DNA of 64,000 bases from an uncultured Clostridium sp. (GCA_946565805.1 CAMNWO010000001.1:1-64000); one strand, 5' to 3'; positions 9,562 through 19,141 are shown, counted from the first letter of the stretch. The notes: generated from the sequence alone by a model not told the origin. Numbers and translations are program-made.

Positions 9562-9924
9562 CTACACCTCTTCTTTTTTCCAAGTTCTTTTTATATTTTT
9601 AGCTTCTTTTTCTTTTAAACAAGTAAAAATATCAATATCAAGCTTATTGCAAACACAAGATAGTACATAAAATACATCTGCTATTTCACTTTCTATCGTA
9701 TCATAATGCTCTTTTTGGTGGATATCAATAGCCATATCGGTTGAATTCTTTCGAATAGCCTTGGCAAGCTCTCCTACTTCTTCTGTTAGTAATAGCATTG
9801 TTTTGGTAATTTCTTGCTGGTTGAATCCTCGTATTTCGTTCATTTCATTTATATAGGCTTGCACTTCTTTTAAGGTATTGTTTTTGTTTAATTCATTCCA
9901 TAATTCTAATTGCGCACTTTTCAT
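9562..9924 (-). CDS. MazG-like nucleotide pyrophosphohydrolase
   Basis: 120-aa MazG-fold protein with the metal-binding pattern LLTEEVGELAKAI (residues about 45-57) and ESEIADVFYVLSC. These enzymes cleave (d)NTPs to the monophosphate as house-cleaning or stress enzymes. It is the first gene of a two-gene unit with the EAL protein. The single short MazG domain is typical of the small MazG-like group rather than the two-domain E. coli enzyme. Confidence 0.85.
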   Translation of the reverse strand: MKSAQLELWNELNKNNTLKEVQAYINEMNEIRGFNQQEITKTMLLLTEEVGELAKAIRKNSTDMAIDIHQKEHYDTIESEIADVFYVLSCVCNKLDIDIFTCLKEKEAKNIKRTWKKEEV

Positions 9925-9990
9925 TGTTTACCCCTTTGTTTTTTATTTATATATATCATAAATTTTATTAAATTACTAGTTATTTTATAG

Positions 9991-10040
9991 AAAAAAGAAA
10001 AACCAGGTACTACAATTGTAATACCTGATTTTTCTTTTTG
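9991..10040. terminator. Bidirectional terminator between mazG and the P-type ATPase
   Basis: 19-nt arms AAAAAAGAAAAACCAGGTA/TACCTGATTTTTCTTTTTG, 17 of 19 paired. It closes the ATPase transcript. Confidence 0.75.
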
Positions 10041-10068
10041 TGCTACTGTTCTTTTGAATAAAATATGG

Positions 10069-12684
10069 TTATTCCCGGATCCCCTTTTTTTTCACAACAG
10101 CCTTGCGAACAAGGTCAATTGGAATAATCATAAAGGCAATCAGAATAACTGCCACCCAATTTACGAGTGTTAACGGAGTTGTGCCGAATACTTTTCCACC
10201 AAACTGAATGATAATTACCTGAATAATTGTGACAGCAGACATCACTAAAATAAAGTTATGATTTTCTGCTATATGTTCAAATAAATTCATACATTCTGTT
10301 CTGGCATTGAAGCTATTCCAAATAATTGCCATAATAAAGGTGGCAAACATGAAAGTCCTGACAACTGCCAAATCATTGTTTCCAATTAATGCATAAACGC
10401 CGAAAATATTCTTTAAGATACCGAGACAGATAATAGTGATAAATATACCACCAACTAAAATACTACTCTTTAAATATCCATTTAGAATATTAGCAGTACG
10501 AGCAATCGGCTTTTCTTCCATATAGCTTTCGCGTGCTGGCTCCTGTCCAAATGCGATAGCTGCCAAAGTATCCATAATCATATTAATCCAAAGGATTTGA
10601 ACAATTGTAAATACTTCTGTCCACCCAAGAATTGGGCCAAGTACAGCTGTAAACACAGTACTAACATTAACAGTTAGCTGGAAAATAATAAATTTCTTAA
10701 CCGATTTACTCATGGTACGACCATACATGATAGCATCTGCAATAGAAGTTAAGCTGTCATTAAGAATGATAATATCACCCGCTTCTTTTGCAACTTCTGT
10801 ACCAGAACCCATAGCAAATCCAACATCTGCTTTATGAAGTGCTGCTGCGTCATTAACGCCATCTCCTGTCATACCGACAACTTCTCCAATTGAACGACTA
10901 ACTTCTACAAGTCTTTCTTTATCTGACGGAACTGCCCTTGCTACAACCTTCAAATTAGGTAATGCTTTAATCAGTTCTTCATCAGACATTTTGGCTAAGT
11001 CATCATGGGTAATACAAATATCACTTGACTTTGTAATTAAGCCTGCCTCTTTTGCAATTGCCCTTGCAGTAGCCAGGACGTCTCCTGTTACCATGGTAAC
11101 ATTAACACCTGCTTTGAGCATCTTCTTTACAGAAGCTTTAACGTCTTTACGAACATCATCCCTGATAGATACCAAAGCAACAAAGATTTGCTCTCCTGCA
11201 CTTTCTTTTACAATTGCAATAACTCGCATTGCCCTTTCGGTCTGTGCATCCCAAGTTTTCTTCAGCTTAGTATAAACTTCACTGGAAAGTTGCTGCTTAT
11301 TACCATCTTTATCAAGATAACTGGTACAACCATCCATAATAATATCTGGTGCTCCTTTTAGATATTTGTCACCATTTGGAAGAGTAACTGCTGCATACTT
11401 CACCTTAGAGTCAAAAGGCTCTTTGCTTGCTATGACTGTCTTATCAATTTCTGCATTGTTTTCGACTGCCAAATACGTCAATAATGCTCTGTCAGTATCA
11501 TTAGAACCGATGGCTTTCCCTTCTCCACTAATGGTTGCATCATTATTAACACCTGCGCCAATAATGATATCTTTCTTGATCGTTTCACAAATGTTTGCAA
11601 ATGAGTCATAAATTTTAGAATCACCTGTTACAACATTTGCTACTGTCATTTTACCATTTGTTAAGGTTCCTGTCTTGTCTGTAAAGATATGAGTTAGATA
11701 CCCAGCCGTTTCAATTGCTTTCGGATTTTTTACGTAGATATGTGCTTTGAGCATCTTTCCTACATTTAATCCCTGAACCAGTGTGTTCATTAATGGCAAA
11801 CCTTCTGGAACAGCCATAACGATAATAGAAACTCCCAGAACCAAACTGCTAAGAATTAAATAGGCAATATTACCAACTGTATAATGAGACATACTAATAA
11901 GCCCCAAAGTTAAATTGATAAGTGCTGCTGCGCCACCGCCACAGTATCCAAAAATACCAATACCTTTTGCTAACCGGTCTAACTTCTCTTCTGAAGGTGT
12001 TTTGCTTTCATCTTTTTCCTGTAAAGAAACATTAATGTTTCCTAATACTGTATTATCACCTACATCTGTAACCTGCATAATAGCAGAACCAGAAGTGACA
12101 ACACTACCACGAAAACATTTGAATTTTGTAAATAAGTCATCGTTGGTAGGAACTGGATTGTCTCCTAAGACAATTTTCTTTGCTTCCCTACTTTCACCAT
12201 TTAATGCCGCCTGGTCAACTTTTAAAGCACCATCCATTAAGACACCGTCTGCTGGAATTTTGTCCCCTGGTTGCAGGTACACGCAATCTCCCCAGACAAC
12301 ATCATTAATTGATAATTCTGTTAGCTTTCCATCACGATAAGCTTTAATGGTAATTTGGCTGGCTTCTCGCTGAAGTGCCTGTGCTCCACGATCCTGTTTG
12401 TAATTGATATAGGTACCAATAAAAGAAACCGCAATAATAACAATAAAAATTGCTACTGCACTGAACCAGTCATCAGACCCCATGTCCGGCCAAATACGTC
12501 CGATAGCATAGAACACTACTTCAAGAGCCAGTGCTACCATTAGGATTTTTAACCAAGTATCCTGCAAGGATTCTTTGAACATATCCCAAAAGCTTTCACT
12601 TTCCCGCTGTGTCAATTCATTGCTTCCTTTTTTGGCTCTATTTTCTAAAGCCTGCTGTGTTGTTAAACCAATTGTTTTGTTCAT
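10069..12684 (-). CDS. Calcium-type cation P-type ATPase (P2 class)
   Basis: 871-aa P2-type ATPase that probably exports Ca2+ (or a related divalent cation) from the cytosol. Motifs: N-terminal cation-ATPase domain, actuator TGES-equivalent LNGES, PEGLP in TM4 (AVPEGLPLMNT), phosphorylation site FTDKTGTLTNGK, hinge MTGDGVNDAAAL, and a C-terminal helix bundle. It starts the minus-strand arm of the Ter island, divergent from the aldolase operon, a neighbour reported for Ter systems. CGG occurs in frame as Arg at 11976 (LDRLAKG) and 10077 (IRE, last residues). Codon use is richer in G/C than in the flanking genes, which suggests transfer. Confidence 0.92.
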   Translation of the reverse strand: MNKTIGLTTQQALENRAKKGSNELTQRESESFWDMFKESLQDTWLKILMVALALEVVFYAIGRIWPDMGSDDWFSAVAIFIVIIAVSFIGTYINYKQDRGAQALQREASQITIKAYRDGKLTELSINDVVWGDCVYLQPGDKIPADGVLMDGALKVDQAALNGESREAKKIVLGDNPVPTNDDLFTKFKCFRGSVVTSGSAIMQVTDVGDNTVLGNINVSLQEKDESKTPSEEKLDRLAKGIGIFGYCGGGAAALINLTLGLISMSHYTVGNIAYLILSSLVLGVSIIVMAVPEGLPLMNTLVQGLNVGKMLKAHIYVKNPKAIETAGYLTHIFTDKTGTLTNGKMTVANVVTGDSKIYDSFANICETIKKDIIIGAGVNNDATISGEGKAIGSNDTDRALLTYLAVENNAEIDKTVIASKEPFDSKVKYAAVTLPNGDKYLKGAPDIIMDGCTSYLDKDGNKQQLSSEVYTKLKKTWDAQTERAMRVIAIVKESAGEQIFVALVSIRDDVRKDVKASVKKMLKAGVNVTMVTGDVLATARAIAKEAGLITKSSDICITHDDLAKMSDEELIKALPNLKVVARAVPSDKERLVEVSRSIGEVVGMTGDGVNDAAALHKADVGFAMGSGTEVAKEAGDIIILNDSLTSIADAIMYGRTMSKSVKKFIIFQLTVNVSTVFTAVLGPILGWTEVFTIVQILWINMIMDTLAAIAFGQEPARESYMEEKPIARTANILNGYLKSSILVGGIFITIICLGILKNIFGVYALIGNNDLAVVRTFMFATFIMAIIWNSFNARTECMNLFEHIAENHNFILVMSAVTIIQVIIIQFGGKVFGTTPLTLVNWVAVILIAFMIIPIDLVRKAVVKKKGIRE

Positions 12685-12779
12685 AAAGTTACCTCCTTAA
12701 ATTGAAATAGATTGGCTTGTTTCACGTAAATAAGATTGGATTTCTCTCCTCCTTACCTTTTTATTTTATTCAATTGTAA

Positions 12780-12890
12780 ATGTACACGAACAGTTTCACT
12801 TATTGCAAATTAATCGATGCAATTAAAACATTTCGTATGTTGCCTATTATATCACATAAATATATTTATGTCAATCGATTTCGTGTACAT
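12780..12890. promoter_or_regulatory. Paired operator-like inverted repeat ATGTACACGAA...TTCGTGTACAT
   Basis: A perfect 11-bp inverted pair at 12780-12790 and 12880-12890. The second arm lies exactly between the two divergent -35 boxes, so one regulator could control both arms of the Ter island. Function inferred from position only. Confidence 0.5.
12846..12874 (-). promoter_or_regulatory. Consensus promoter of the P-type ATPase
   Basis: TTGACA (12874-12869), 17-nt spacer, TATAAT (12851-12846) on the minus strand. The spacer ends in TTATGTGA (12859-12852). A leader of roughly 150 nt follows before the ATG at 12684. Confidence 0.85.
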
Positions 12891-12895
12891 AATCG

Positions 12896-12924
12896 TTGAT
12901 TTTTTATGTAATCTATGGTATAAT
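12896..12924 (+). promoter_or_regulatory. Promoter of the Ter biosynthetic operon
   Basis: TTGATT (12896-12901), 17 nt, TATAAT (12919-12924); spacer motif TTATGTAA at 12904-12911. The leader to the aldolase ATG at 13149 is over 200 nt and holds no convincing ORF. Confidence 0.8.
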
Positions 12925-13148
12925 AATGACACTTATCGATTAATTTTAAATTATAAAAATTTTATAATGAAGGGAGTTGATTATTTTATCGGCAGATAAT
13001 CAAAATAGTTTACTCTAGCAAGTAATACAAGTCTCATGTTATTACAAAGAAATTTGTGTTATTATTCTTAAGAAAACTATTTTTGTAAATAATTTAATAT
13101 TTTAGTAACTATGCAAACAACAAGAGAGCAGTAAGAAAGGAAAACATT

Positions 13149-14204
13149 ATGGATTATCGTACAATTAATAACTATTCAGCAAACATTATTCGCAACTTTG
13201 ACAAGAACTCTGGCAAAGAAATTCTTCAGTATGCTGTTGGAGGTCTTCTTTATATGCCTGGTACCAACACCAAGATTGCCAAGAAAATCATTCAAAAAGA
13301 AAATACCAATATTAAATCTTTGGTTCTTTGCTTAGAAGATTCTATTGGTGATAGCATGGTAGAACAGGCTGAGGAATGTGTAAAAAGTACTTTACTTACA
13401 TTAGAAAATGCCATTACAGCAAAAGAATTTTTAGTATCTGATTTACCCTTGATTTTTATTCGGGTAAGAGAACCAGGCCAAATTACTCGATTAGTTGCAA
13501 AATGTGGCAGTAGTATTTCAACTATCACAGGCTTTGTTGTTCCAAAGTTTAATCAGGAAAATGCTTCTGACTATATAACAGCATTTAAGAGTGCTTTGGA
13601 GTTAGTAAATACTCCACTCTACCTGATGCCAATCATCGAAAGTAGAAATGTTATGTATAAGCCTACTCGTATGGAGAATTTATGTTACATTCATAAAGAA
13701 TTAAAACATATTTCAGATTTTGTTCTTTGTATTCGTGTGGGCGGAACTGATTTCTGTAATATTTTTGGCATGCGACGTCCTATCAATAGTACAATTTGGG
13801 ATATTCATGTAGTAGCAGATTGTATTTCTGATATTGTTAATATTTTTGCTACTGATTATGTGGTATCTGGACCAACCTGGGAATTCTTTGAAGATAAAGA
13901 TAATCCATCTAAGATGGATTGGGCAAGCGGATTACAAAAAGAGCTTTTCTTAGATCGGCTTAATGGCATTATTGGTAAAACTTGTATCCATCCCTCTCAG
14001 CTTCCCCTTGTTCAACAATCACTGATTGTTTCAGAAGCGGATTATATGAATGCACTTCAGATACTTAGTATGTCATCACAGAGTTTTGTGGGCGTTAAAA
14101 AAGGAACAAATGGAAATCAGATGAATGAGTCCAAAACCCATATTAACTGGGCCAAAAAAATTCTTGCCTTATCTGGTATCTATGGAATTAAAAAAGACAT
14201 TTAA
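13149..14204 (+). CDS. HpcH/HpaI (CitE-like) aldolase of the Ter biosynthetic module
   Basis: 351-aa TIM-barrel lyase of the citrate-lyase beta/HpcH-HpaI superfamily. Visible hallmarks: LYMPGTNTKI, LCLEDSIGD (metal/CoA region), IFIRVREPG, LMPIIES, GGTDFCNIFGMRR and GKTCIHPSQ. CitE-like aldolases next to PRTases and a HAD protein form the predicted nucleoside-like metabolite pathway of Ter systems (Anantharaman, Iyer and Aravind). The ATG follows AGAAAGGAAAAC. First gene of a tight four-gene operon. CGG is in frame as Arg at 13461 (IRVRE) and 13956 (DRLNGIIGKT), both positions where the family has Arg. Confidence 0.88.
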   Translation: MDYRTINNYSANIIRNFDKNSGKEILQYAVGGLLYMPGTNTKIAKKIIQKENTNIKSLVLCLEDSIGDSMVEQAEECVKSTLLTLENAITAKEFLVSDLPLIFIRVREPGQITRLVAKCGSSISTITGFVVPKFNQENASDYITAFKSALELVNTPLYLMPIIESRNVMYKPTRMENLCYIHKELKHISDFVLCIRVGGTDFCNIFGMRRPINSTIWDIHVVADCISDIVNIFATDYVVSGPTWEFFEDKDNPSKMDWASGLQKELFLDRLNGIIGKTCIHPSQLPLVQQSLIVSEADYMNALQILSMSSQSFVGVKKGTNGNQMNESKTHINWAKKILALSGIYGIKKDI

Positions 14205-14217
14205 AAGGAGATTGTGT

Positions 14218-15405
14218 ATGAAGAAAAATACTTTAGCATTATCAAACTATGTTACAATTTGTCAAAATCATAGCCAACGCTTTTCTCCTACTGATATGGT
14301 AAAGATTTGCAAAAGAATGAATAATCCAAAGCGGGATTTTCTATTTGTAGATCCTCTTCAGGGAAAGCATATTCCAGTTAATCCTTCTAAAGCCTTTTCC
14401 CTTTTCGAGGAATTGGTTCAAGAGATTGTAAAAGGAACAAATAAAGCAGAAAAAGTTGTTGTTATCGGTTTTGCAGAAACAGCAACAGCAATAGGAAATT
14501 ATTTAGCAAGTCATTTGCCAAATTGTATTTACTACATGCAAACAACAAGAGAAATCTTACCAGCTAAAACTCCTATTTTGGAGTTTAAAGAAGAACATTC
14601 CCACGCAACAGAGCAACTTTTGTATGGTGATATCCATGTCTTGCAAAAATGTGACCGCATTATCTTCGTTGATGATGAAATTTCAACTGGAAATACTATT
14701 TTGAATTTCATTCATGAATTGGAAAAGATTGATGTTCATGTCAACTATGGAGTGGCTTCTATTCTTAATTGGCAAAATCAAGAATGGGCAACTAAATTCA
14801 CCAACTTGAAAATTAGTACATTTTGCTTATTAAGAGGTGAAATTGCTAATTTAAAGGCGATTGTTCCTATTTCTTCATTCTGTTTAGATACTACGTTTAC
14901 GAAAATAAGCTGTCATCCTAATGTGGTAGAAGTACCTTGCGATGTTTCAGGTTTTTCGAAAGAAAGAATTGGTTTCGTTTCACATGATTTCAAAATGTTT
15001 TCCCATACTCTTTATTCTCAAATTACAACTCAAATTAGTAATTACTTACCTAAAAGCAATGAGAATATTTTAGTATTAGGAACAGAGGAATATATGTTTT
15101 CGCCAATGGTATTTGGAAAAATGCTTGCAGAAAAACAGCATGTTAATGTTTGCTGTCATGCAACTACTAGAAGTCCAATTGAAACCGCTACTTTAGATGG
15201 CTATGCCATCCACTGTCGTTATCCTATTGCCAGCTGTTATAACAAGGAAAGAAAGACTTACATTTATAATCTTCAAAAGTATGACAGAGTCTATATTGTT
15301 ACTGATGTTATACCCACAGAAGAATTTATAATTGATATTTCTTCTGCCCTTGTAAGTACTGGTTGTAAACTTGACACTATTGTTTTTATTGTTTTGAAAG
15401 GTTAA
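14218..15405 (+). CDS. Phosphoribosyltransferase-like protein with TRSP domain (Ter module)
   Basis: 395 aa. The N-terminal PRTase domain (about 50-240) has the PRPP-binding signature RIIFVDDEISTGNT (near 148) and FAETATAIG. The C-terminal segment with SGFSKERIGF and LVLGTEEYMFSPM resembles the TRSP domain seen in Ter-associated PRTases. Predicted to move phosphoribose in making the Ter metabolite. The ORF track starts at 14125 inside the aldolase; the ATG at 14218 with AAAAGGAGATT upstream is the real start. CGG at 14332 is in frame as Arg (NPKRDFLF). Confidence 0.85.
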   Translation: MKKNTLALSNYVTICQNHSQRFSPTDMVKICKRMNNPKRDFLFVDPLQGKHIPVNPSKAFSLFEELVQEIVKGTNKAEKVVVIGFAETATAIGNYLASHLPNCIYYMQTTREILPAKTPILEFKEEHSHATEQLLYGDIHVLQKCDRIIFVDDEISTGNTILNFIHELEKIDVHVNYGVASILNWQNQEWATKFTNLKISTFCLLRGEIANLKAIVPISSFCLDTTFTKISCHPNVVEVPCDVSGFSKERIGFVSHDFKMFSHTLYSQITTQISNYLPKSNENILVLGTEEYMFSPMVFGKMLAEKQHVNVCCHATTRSPIETATLDGYAIHCRYPIASCYNKERKTYIYNLQKYDRVYIVTDVIPTEEFIIDISSALVSTGCKLDTIVFIVLKG

Positions 15406-15414
15406 GGTAAAAGT

Positions 15415-16506
15415 ATGAATTTAGTAAAAAGTAGTTATCGGTCTAAAGACGTAACCATTCTTCTTAAAGATATTTCTGGCATGATTACGCCATTACCTAC
15501 AGAAGAAAGAGAAATTCTCAATCAGTCAGGTGTTCATTATTCTGAGATGTTACCTTTGGAATATAAGCCAACACAAGAATATATGGAAATTTATGAAGAA
15601 GCCTTATCAACTTTGTCTTATAAGACAGCAAATGCAACGGCAATTCTTGCTGACAAATTGTATGCAAAGTTTGGCAAAAAGTTAGTTCTTGTTTCCTTAG
15701 CACGTGCAGGTACTCCCATTGGAATCTTACTAAAAAGATTCCTGAAGTACAAGTATCATGTTAGTATTCCACATTATAGTATTTCTATTATTCGTGGAAA
15801 AGGCATTGATAAAAATGCTATTACCTACATTGTCGATCAACATGGTTCATTTGGACTTCAGTTTATCGATGGTTGGATTGGCAAAGGTGCTATTAACGAG
15901 GTTTTAAGCGAAGCTTGTCAAGAGTTGAAGATGGAAAATTCTAAATTTTCTTCTCTTGATAGTACTCTTGCCGTCCTTTCTGACCCCGCTTTTATTACGG
16001 ATTTATGCGGTACCCATGAGGATTTTCTGATTCCCAGTGCTTGTTTAAATTCTACCGTTAGTGGTCTTATGAGTCGGACATTTTTAAGAAATGATATCAT
16101 AGGCCCAAATGATTTTCACGGAGCTGTGTATTATGGAGAACTTCTAGCTGAAGATAAATCAAATGAATTTATTGATATCGTAAGTAGCTATTTTGAAACG
16201 GTCGATTATAATTACTTTCAACCTGAACCGCTTCGAAATGATTCTCGTACAGGAATGGATGAAGTAAAATTAATTGCCAAAAATTTTGACTTGACTGATA
16301 TCTCTAAAATCAAGCCTGGCGTTGGAGAAACAACAAGAGTTCTGCTTAGAAGAGTCCCTTATTGTGTATTAGTAAGAAATCTAGCAGATATCGATAATTT
16401 TGCCCATATTAAAAGACTTTGTGAAGAAAAAAATATTCCTATTAAAGAATATCCTTTGCAAATGTATCGTGTATGTGGCATTATAAAAAAATTATCAGAT
16501 GTATAA
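15415..16506 (+). CDS. StiP/PRTase_1-family protein (Ter module)
   Basis: 363-aa member of the family called cysteine protease StiP or Ter-associated PRTase. It opens with SSYRSKDVTILLKDI, close to the family's SSYxxxDVxFLLKD start, and has LVSLARAGTPIGILLKR and GWIGKGAI. In Ter operons it always travels with the previous PRTase and the HAD protein. It lies 9 nt from the upstream gene; the RBS is weak (AAGGTAAAAGT), suggesting translational coupling. CGG as Arg at 15439 and 16075 (LMSRTFLR). Confidence 0.82.
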   Translation: MNLVKSSYRSKDVTILLKDISGMITPLPTEEREILNQSGVHYSEMLPLEYKPTQEYMEIYEEALSTLSYKTANATAILADKLYAKFGKKLVLVSLARAGTPIGILLKRFLKYKYHVSIPHYSISIIRGKGIDKNAITYIVDQHGSFGLQFIDGWIGKGAINEVLSEACQELKMENSKFSSLDSTLAVLSDPAFITDLCGTHEDFLIPSACLNSTVSGLMSRTFLRNDIIGPNDFHGAVYYGELLAEDKSNEFIDIVSSYFETVDYNYFQPEPLRNDSRTGMDEVKLIAKNFDLTDISKIKPGVGETTRVLLRRVPYCVLVRNLADIDNFAHIKRLCEEKNIPIKEYPLQMYRVCGIIKKLSDV

Positions 16507-16518
16507 AGAGGTGAACTT

Positions 16519-17271
16519 ATGATATTTGCTACAGATTTGGATAATACTATGATATTTTCTCATCGAAGCATTACTGGCAATAAAAATATGTTTCATTGTG
16601 TAGAACGTTATCAAGGTAGAGAAATCACCTATATGACAGATTCTGCTATTCAAAAACTAAAATTTCTTATGAACAACATTTTTGTAATACCGGCAACTAC
16701 TCGTTCTCTAGCACAATTTAATAGAGTGCAATTATTTCAAAATACAAAATATGCTATTATTGATAATGGCGGAATGATATTGCATAATGGAATGGTAGAC
16801 CCTAACTGGGATAATCATGTAAATACTATTTTGAATCAATATGATTTCGAAAAAGTATATCATGTTTTTACTACACTTCCTACTTTAATATCTTCTCCTA
16901 AAATTATTGATGAAAAGTTTGTTTTTGCAAAAGTTGATGATGTAGATGTTTGTAAAAAAATTCTAAAATATAAATTAGATACAAAAATTTGGCAGCTTTC
17001 TTTTCAGGGCAAGAAAGTATATGCCATTCCAGCAGAAATCACCAAAGGAAATGCCTTAAAATATATAAATGAATACTTACTAAATGGAAACCAGACTACG
17101 ATTGCAGCTGGTGATAGCAATTTAGATATTTCCATGTTGGAATATTCTAATTATGGCATAATTCCTTCTAACTGCGAATTAGAAGCCCTTAACAAGTTTA
17201 TAAAAACAAAAACAGGTATCAATTCAGCTGATAGCATACTTGATTTTGTTATCAACTTGACTAGAAAATAA
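16519..17271 (+). CDS. HAD-superfamily hydrolase (Ter module)
   Basis: 250-aa HAD phosphatase: motif I FATDLDNTMIF at the N-terminus, motif II near PATTRS, Lys region at ITKGNALKYI, and motif IV GDSNLDISMLEYS. Cof/sucrose-phosphatase-like architecture. Probably dephosphorylates the product of the upstream PRTases. RBS AGAGGTGA, ATG at 16519. Last gene of the plus-strand Ter operon, followed by a strong terminator. No in-frame CGG seen. Confidence 0.85.
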   Translation: MIFATDLDNTMIFSHRSITGNKNMFHCVERYQGREITYMTDSAIQKLKFLMNNIFVIPATTRSLAQFNRVQLFQNTKYAIIDNGGMILHNGMVDPNWDNHVNTILNQYDFEKVYHVFTTLPTLISSPKIIDEKFVFAKVDDVDVCKKILKYKLDTKIWQLSFQGKKVYAIPAEITKGNALKYINEYLLNGNQTTIAAGDSNLDISMLEYSNYGIIPSNCELEALNKFIKTKTGINSADSILDFVINLTRK

Positions 17272-17310
17272 TCAAAAAATCCAGTTCATTATGAACTGGA
17301 TTTTTTGATT
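17270..17310. terminator. Strong bidirectional terminator
   Basis: Perfect 20-bp stem AATCAAAAAATCCAGTTCAT/ATGAACTGGATTTTTTGATT with a 1-nt loop, between the convergent HAD and telA genes. Confidence 0.9.
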
Positions 17311-17334
17311 AGGATTTATTCCTAGCTGCTTTAA

Positions 17335-18414
17335 CTACAAATTTGTATATTTAACAATTGCAGCTTTGAGTTCAGCTTCATTTGCCTGAAGCTGCTTAGC
17401 TCCCTCTTCTCTTGCTGTAATAGCCTTTTGTGCAATCTCATATGAACCATTGATTGACTCAATCAGGTCCTGGTTGACCTTATTGATTGTTTCAATATCA
17501 ATAACCCCTCTTTCAACTGCCTGAGCAGCTTCTAATGTGAGCTGTTTATTCATTTGAGAATTGGCAAGTAACATCGCATTGGTTACATCTTTAACGCCAT
17601 TAACAGCCTCTAAGCCTTCTCTTAGCACTTTCATTCCCAGAGCGATTGCCATCTGTGACTTCCACAATGGAATCGATGTAACAATTGTAGTCTTAATACT
17701 CTCAGAAACTTCATCTGCACCTTTTTGGATATTTCGAATTTGAGGTGCCTGCTGGATGGCCACGGTTCTTGTTAGTTTCAGGTCATACAGTCTTCTTTCA
17801 AATCGAATGATATCATCACTAAAATCAGATACCCTTTGCATTTCCATTGAATCACCCGATGCCTCTGCTTCCTGCCTCATAGTAGCCAGCTTTTGCTTTT
17901 CTTCTGCTAAAGCCTGCTCACCCGCAAAGATAACCATTGTCAAAAACTCATAAGTTGCTCGGTTTTCTTCATACATGACATCAAAGTTCCTTGAAACCTG
18001 CCCTAATGCCAAGTCCTTTTTTTGCAGTTCTTTGACAACAATATCCATGTTATCAGCCAAAGATCTGTACTTGGTCTGAAGTGCTTTCAATTTGGATTTC
18101 TGCTTTCTTAAAAATCCAAATAGTCCAGAGCTTTCCTGGTTACAGGTTGCTTTGTAGCCATTAAGATCTCCTACGACTTGTGCTAACAGCTGACCCGCTT
18201 CTCCAACTTCTTTGGTTCCAACTCCCTGTAAAATAGAATCTGAAAACTTCCCAAGTGAAGCCTGTTGTTCGCGCCCATAGGCAACAACCTTTCCTTTGTC
18301 ATGCATATCGATGGTGGATTTTAAATCTGCTACTTTCCGAGCCACCTCAGGTGTCATACGTTGTGCATAACTAGCCGGTAGTGATAGTTCCTGTTGCATT
18401 ACCATTTCTTCCAT
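17335..18414 (-). CDS. telA: TelA-family toxic anion resistance protein
   Basis: 359-aa, almost entirely helical TelA/KlaA/YceH-type protein with no membrane helix. Typical segments: LGKFSDSILQGVGTKEVGEAGQLL, a central coiled region, and SIPLWKSQMAIALGM. TelA proteins accompany TerD in tellurite and envelope-stress responses; their biochemical role is unresolved. It is downstream of two terD genes with a terminator-like hairpin between, so expression may be reduced relative to terD. RBS TAGGAGGATT; ATG at 18414. CGG as Arg at 18339 (EVARKVA). Confidence 0.9.
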   Translation of the reverse strand: MEEMVMQQELSLPASYAQRMTPEVARKVADLKSTIDMHDKGKVVAYGREQQASLGKFSDSILQGVGTKEVGEAGQLLAQVVGDLNGYKATCNQESSGLFGFLRKQKSKLKALQTKYRSLADNMDIVVKELQKKDLALGQVSRNFDVMYEENRATYEFLTMVIFAGEQALAEEKQKLATMRQEAEASGDSMEMQRVSDFSDDIIRFERRLYDLKLTRTVAIQQAPQIRNIQKGADEVSESIKTTIVTSIPLWKSQMAIALGMKVLREGLEAVNGVKDVTNAMLLANSQMNKQLTLEAAQAVERGVIDIETINKVNQDLIESINGSYEIAQKAITAREEGAKQLQANEAELKAAIVKYTNL

Positions 18415-18451
18415 GTTTTAATCCTCCTACTGTTTTGTTTTTTGAAGAAAA

Positions 18452-18480
18452 GCACCCCACTTGCATAGCAAATGAGGTGC
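18452..18480 (-). terminator. Hairpin between terD and telA
   Basis: GCACCTCATTTGC/GCAAGTGGGGTGC followed by TTTTCTT on the minus strand. Either a partial terminator setting telA level or an mRNA processing boundary. Confidence 0.65.
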
Positions 18481-18513
18481 AGGTCTTAAGTTAATTAGCT
18501 ACGCGCCGTTTTC

Positions 18514-19092
18514 TTATGCGACATCAATGCCATATTCCCGGCAAAGATCTGCCAAGTCTTTAGCATATCCTTCACCAACAGCTTTGAACTTCCATTCACC
18601 AGCATTCTTGTAAATCTCTGCAAATACCACTGCCGTCTGGATTGAAAAATCTTCTCCCAGGTCATACCGCAAAATCTCCTCATTGTTTTCTGTATTCACC
18701 ATATGGATATATGCATTATCCACCATCCCGAAGTTCTGGTTCTTTGCCTTTGCCTCATAGATTGTGACTACAATAACAATGTTTTCTACATTCTCAGGAA
18801 TGTTGGCAAATTCGATAAATGCTGTTTCATCATCGCCATCACCTGCGCCTGTAAGGTTGTCGCCAGAGTGTTTAATAGCCTTTTCTGGATCTTCAAGATT
18901 GTGATAGAAAATCATATGATTTTCATCTACGCATCGTTTGTTCTTGTCACATTCGAAAATCACCAGATCCAAATCAAAATCTGCGCTACCTTCATACCGG
19001 TTGGTATCCCAACCTAAGCCGATTATAGCCTTTTTCAGTCCTGTGCCCTTTGTCAGATTAACTCTTCCACCTTTTGTTAATGTTACTGCCAT
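18514..19092 (-). CDS. terD: TerD-family stress protein (copy 1)
   Basis: 192-aa TerD beta-sandwich protein. The two Ca2+-binding acidic clusters are intact: DFDLDLVIFECD (near 38-49) and DNLTGAGDGDDE (near 77-88). IGLGWDTNRYEG and GEWKFKAVGEGY are also typical. Cytosolic or membrane-peripheral; part of Ter stress complexes. Separated from the second terD by about 50 nt in one operon. RBS AGGAGGGAATT. CGG as Arg at 18999 (TNRYEG) and 18669 (ILRYDL), positions that are basic in TerD relatives. Confidence 0.93.
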   Translation of the reverse strand: MAVTLTKGGRVNLTKGTGLKKAIIGLGWDTNRYEGSADFDLDLVIFECDKNKRCVDENHMIFYHNLEDPEKAIKHSGDNLTGAGDGDDETAFIEFANIPENVENIVIVVTIYEAKAKNQNFGMVDNAYIHMVNTENNEEILRYDLGEDFSIQTAVVFAEIYKNAGEWKFKAVGEGYAKDLADLCREYGIDVA

Positions 19093-19141
19093 AATAATTC
19101 CCTCCTGTTTTCTTGTTTTTATTTTGTTTTCATTATGCAGT

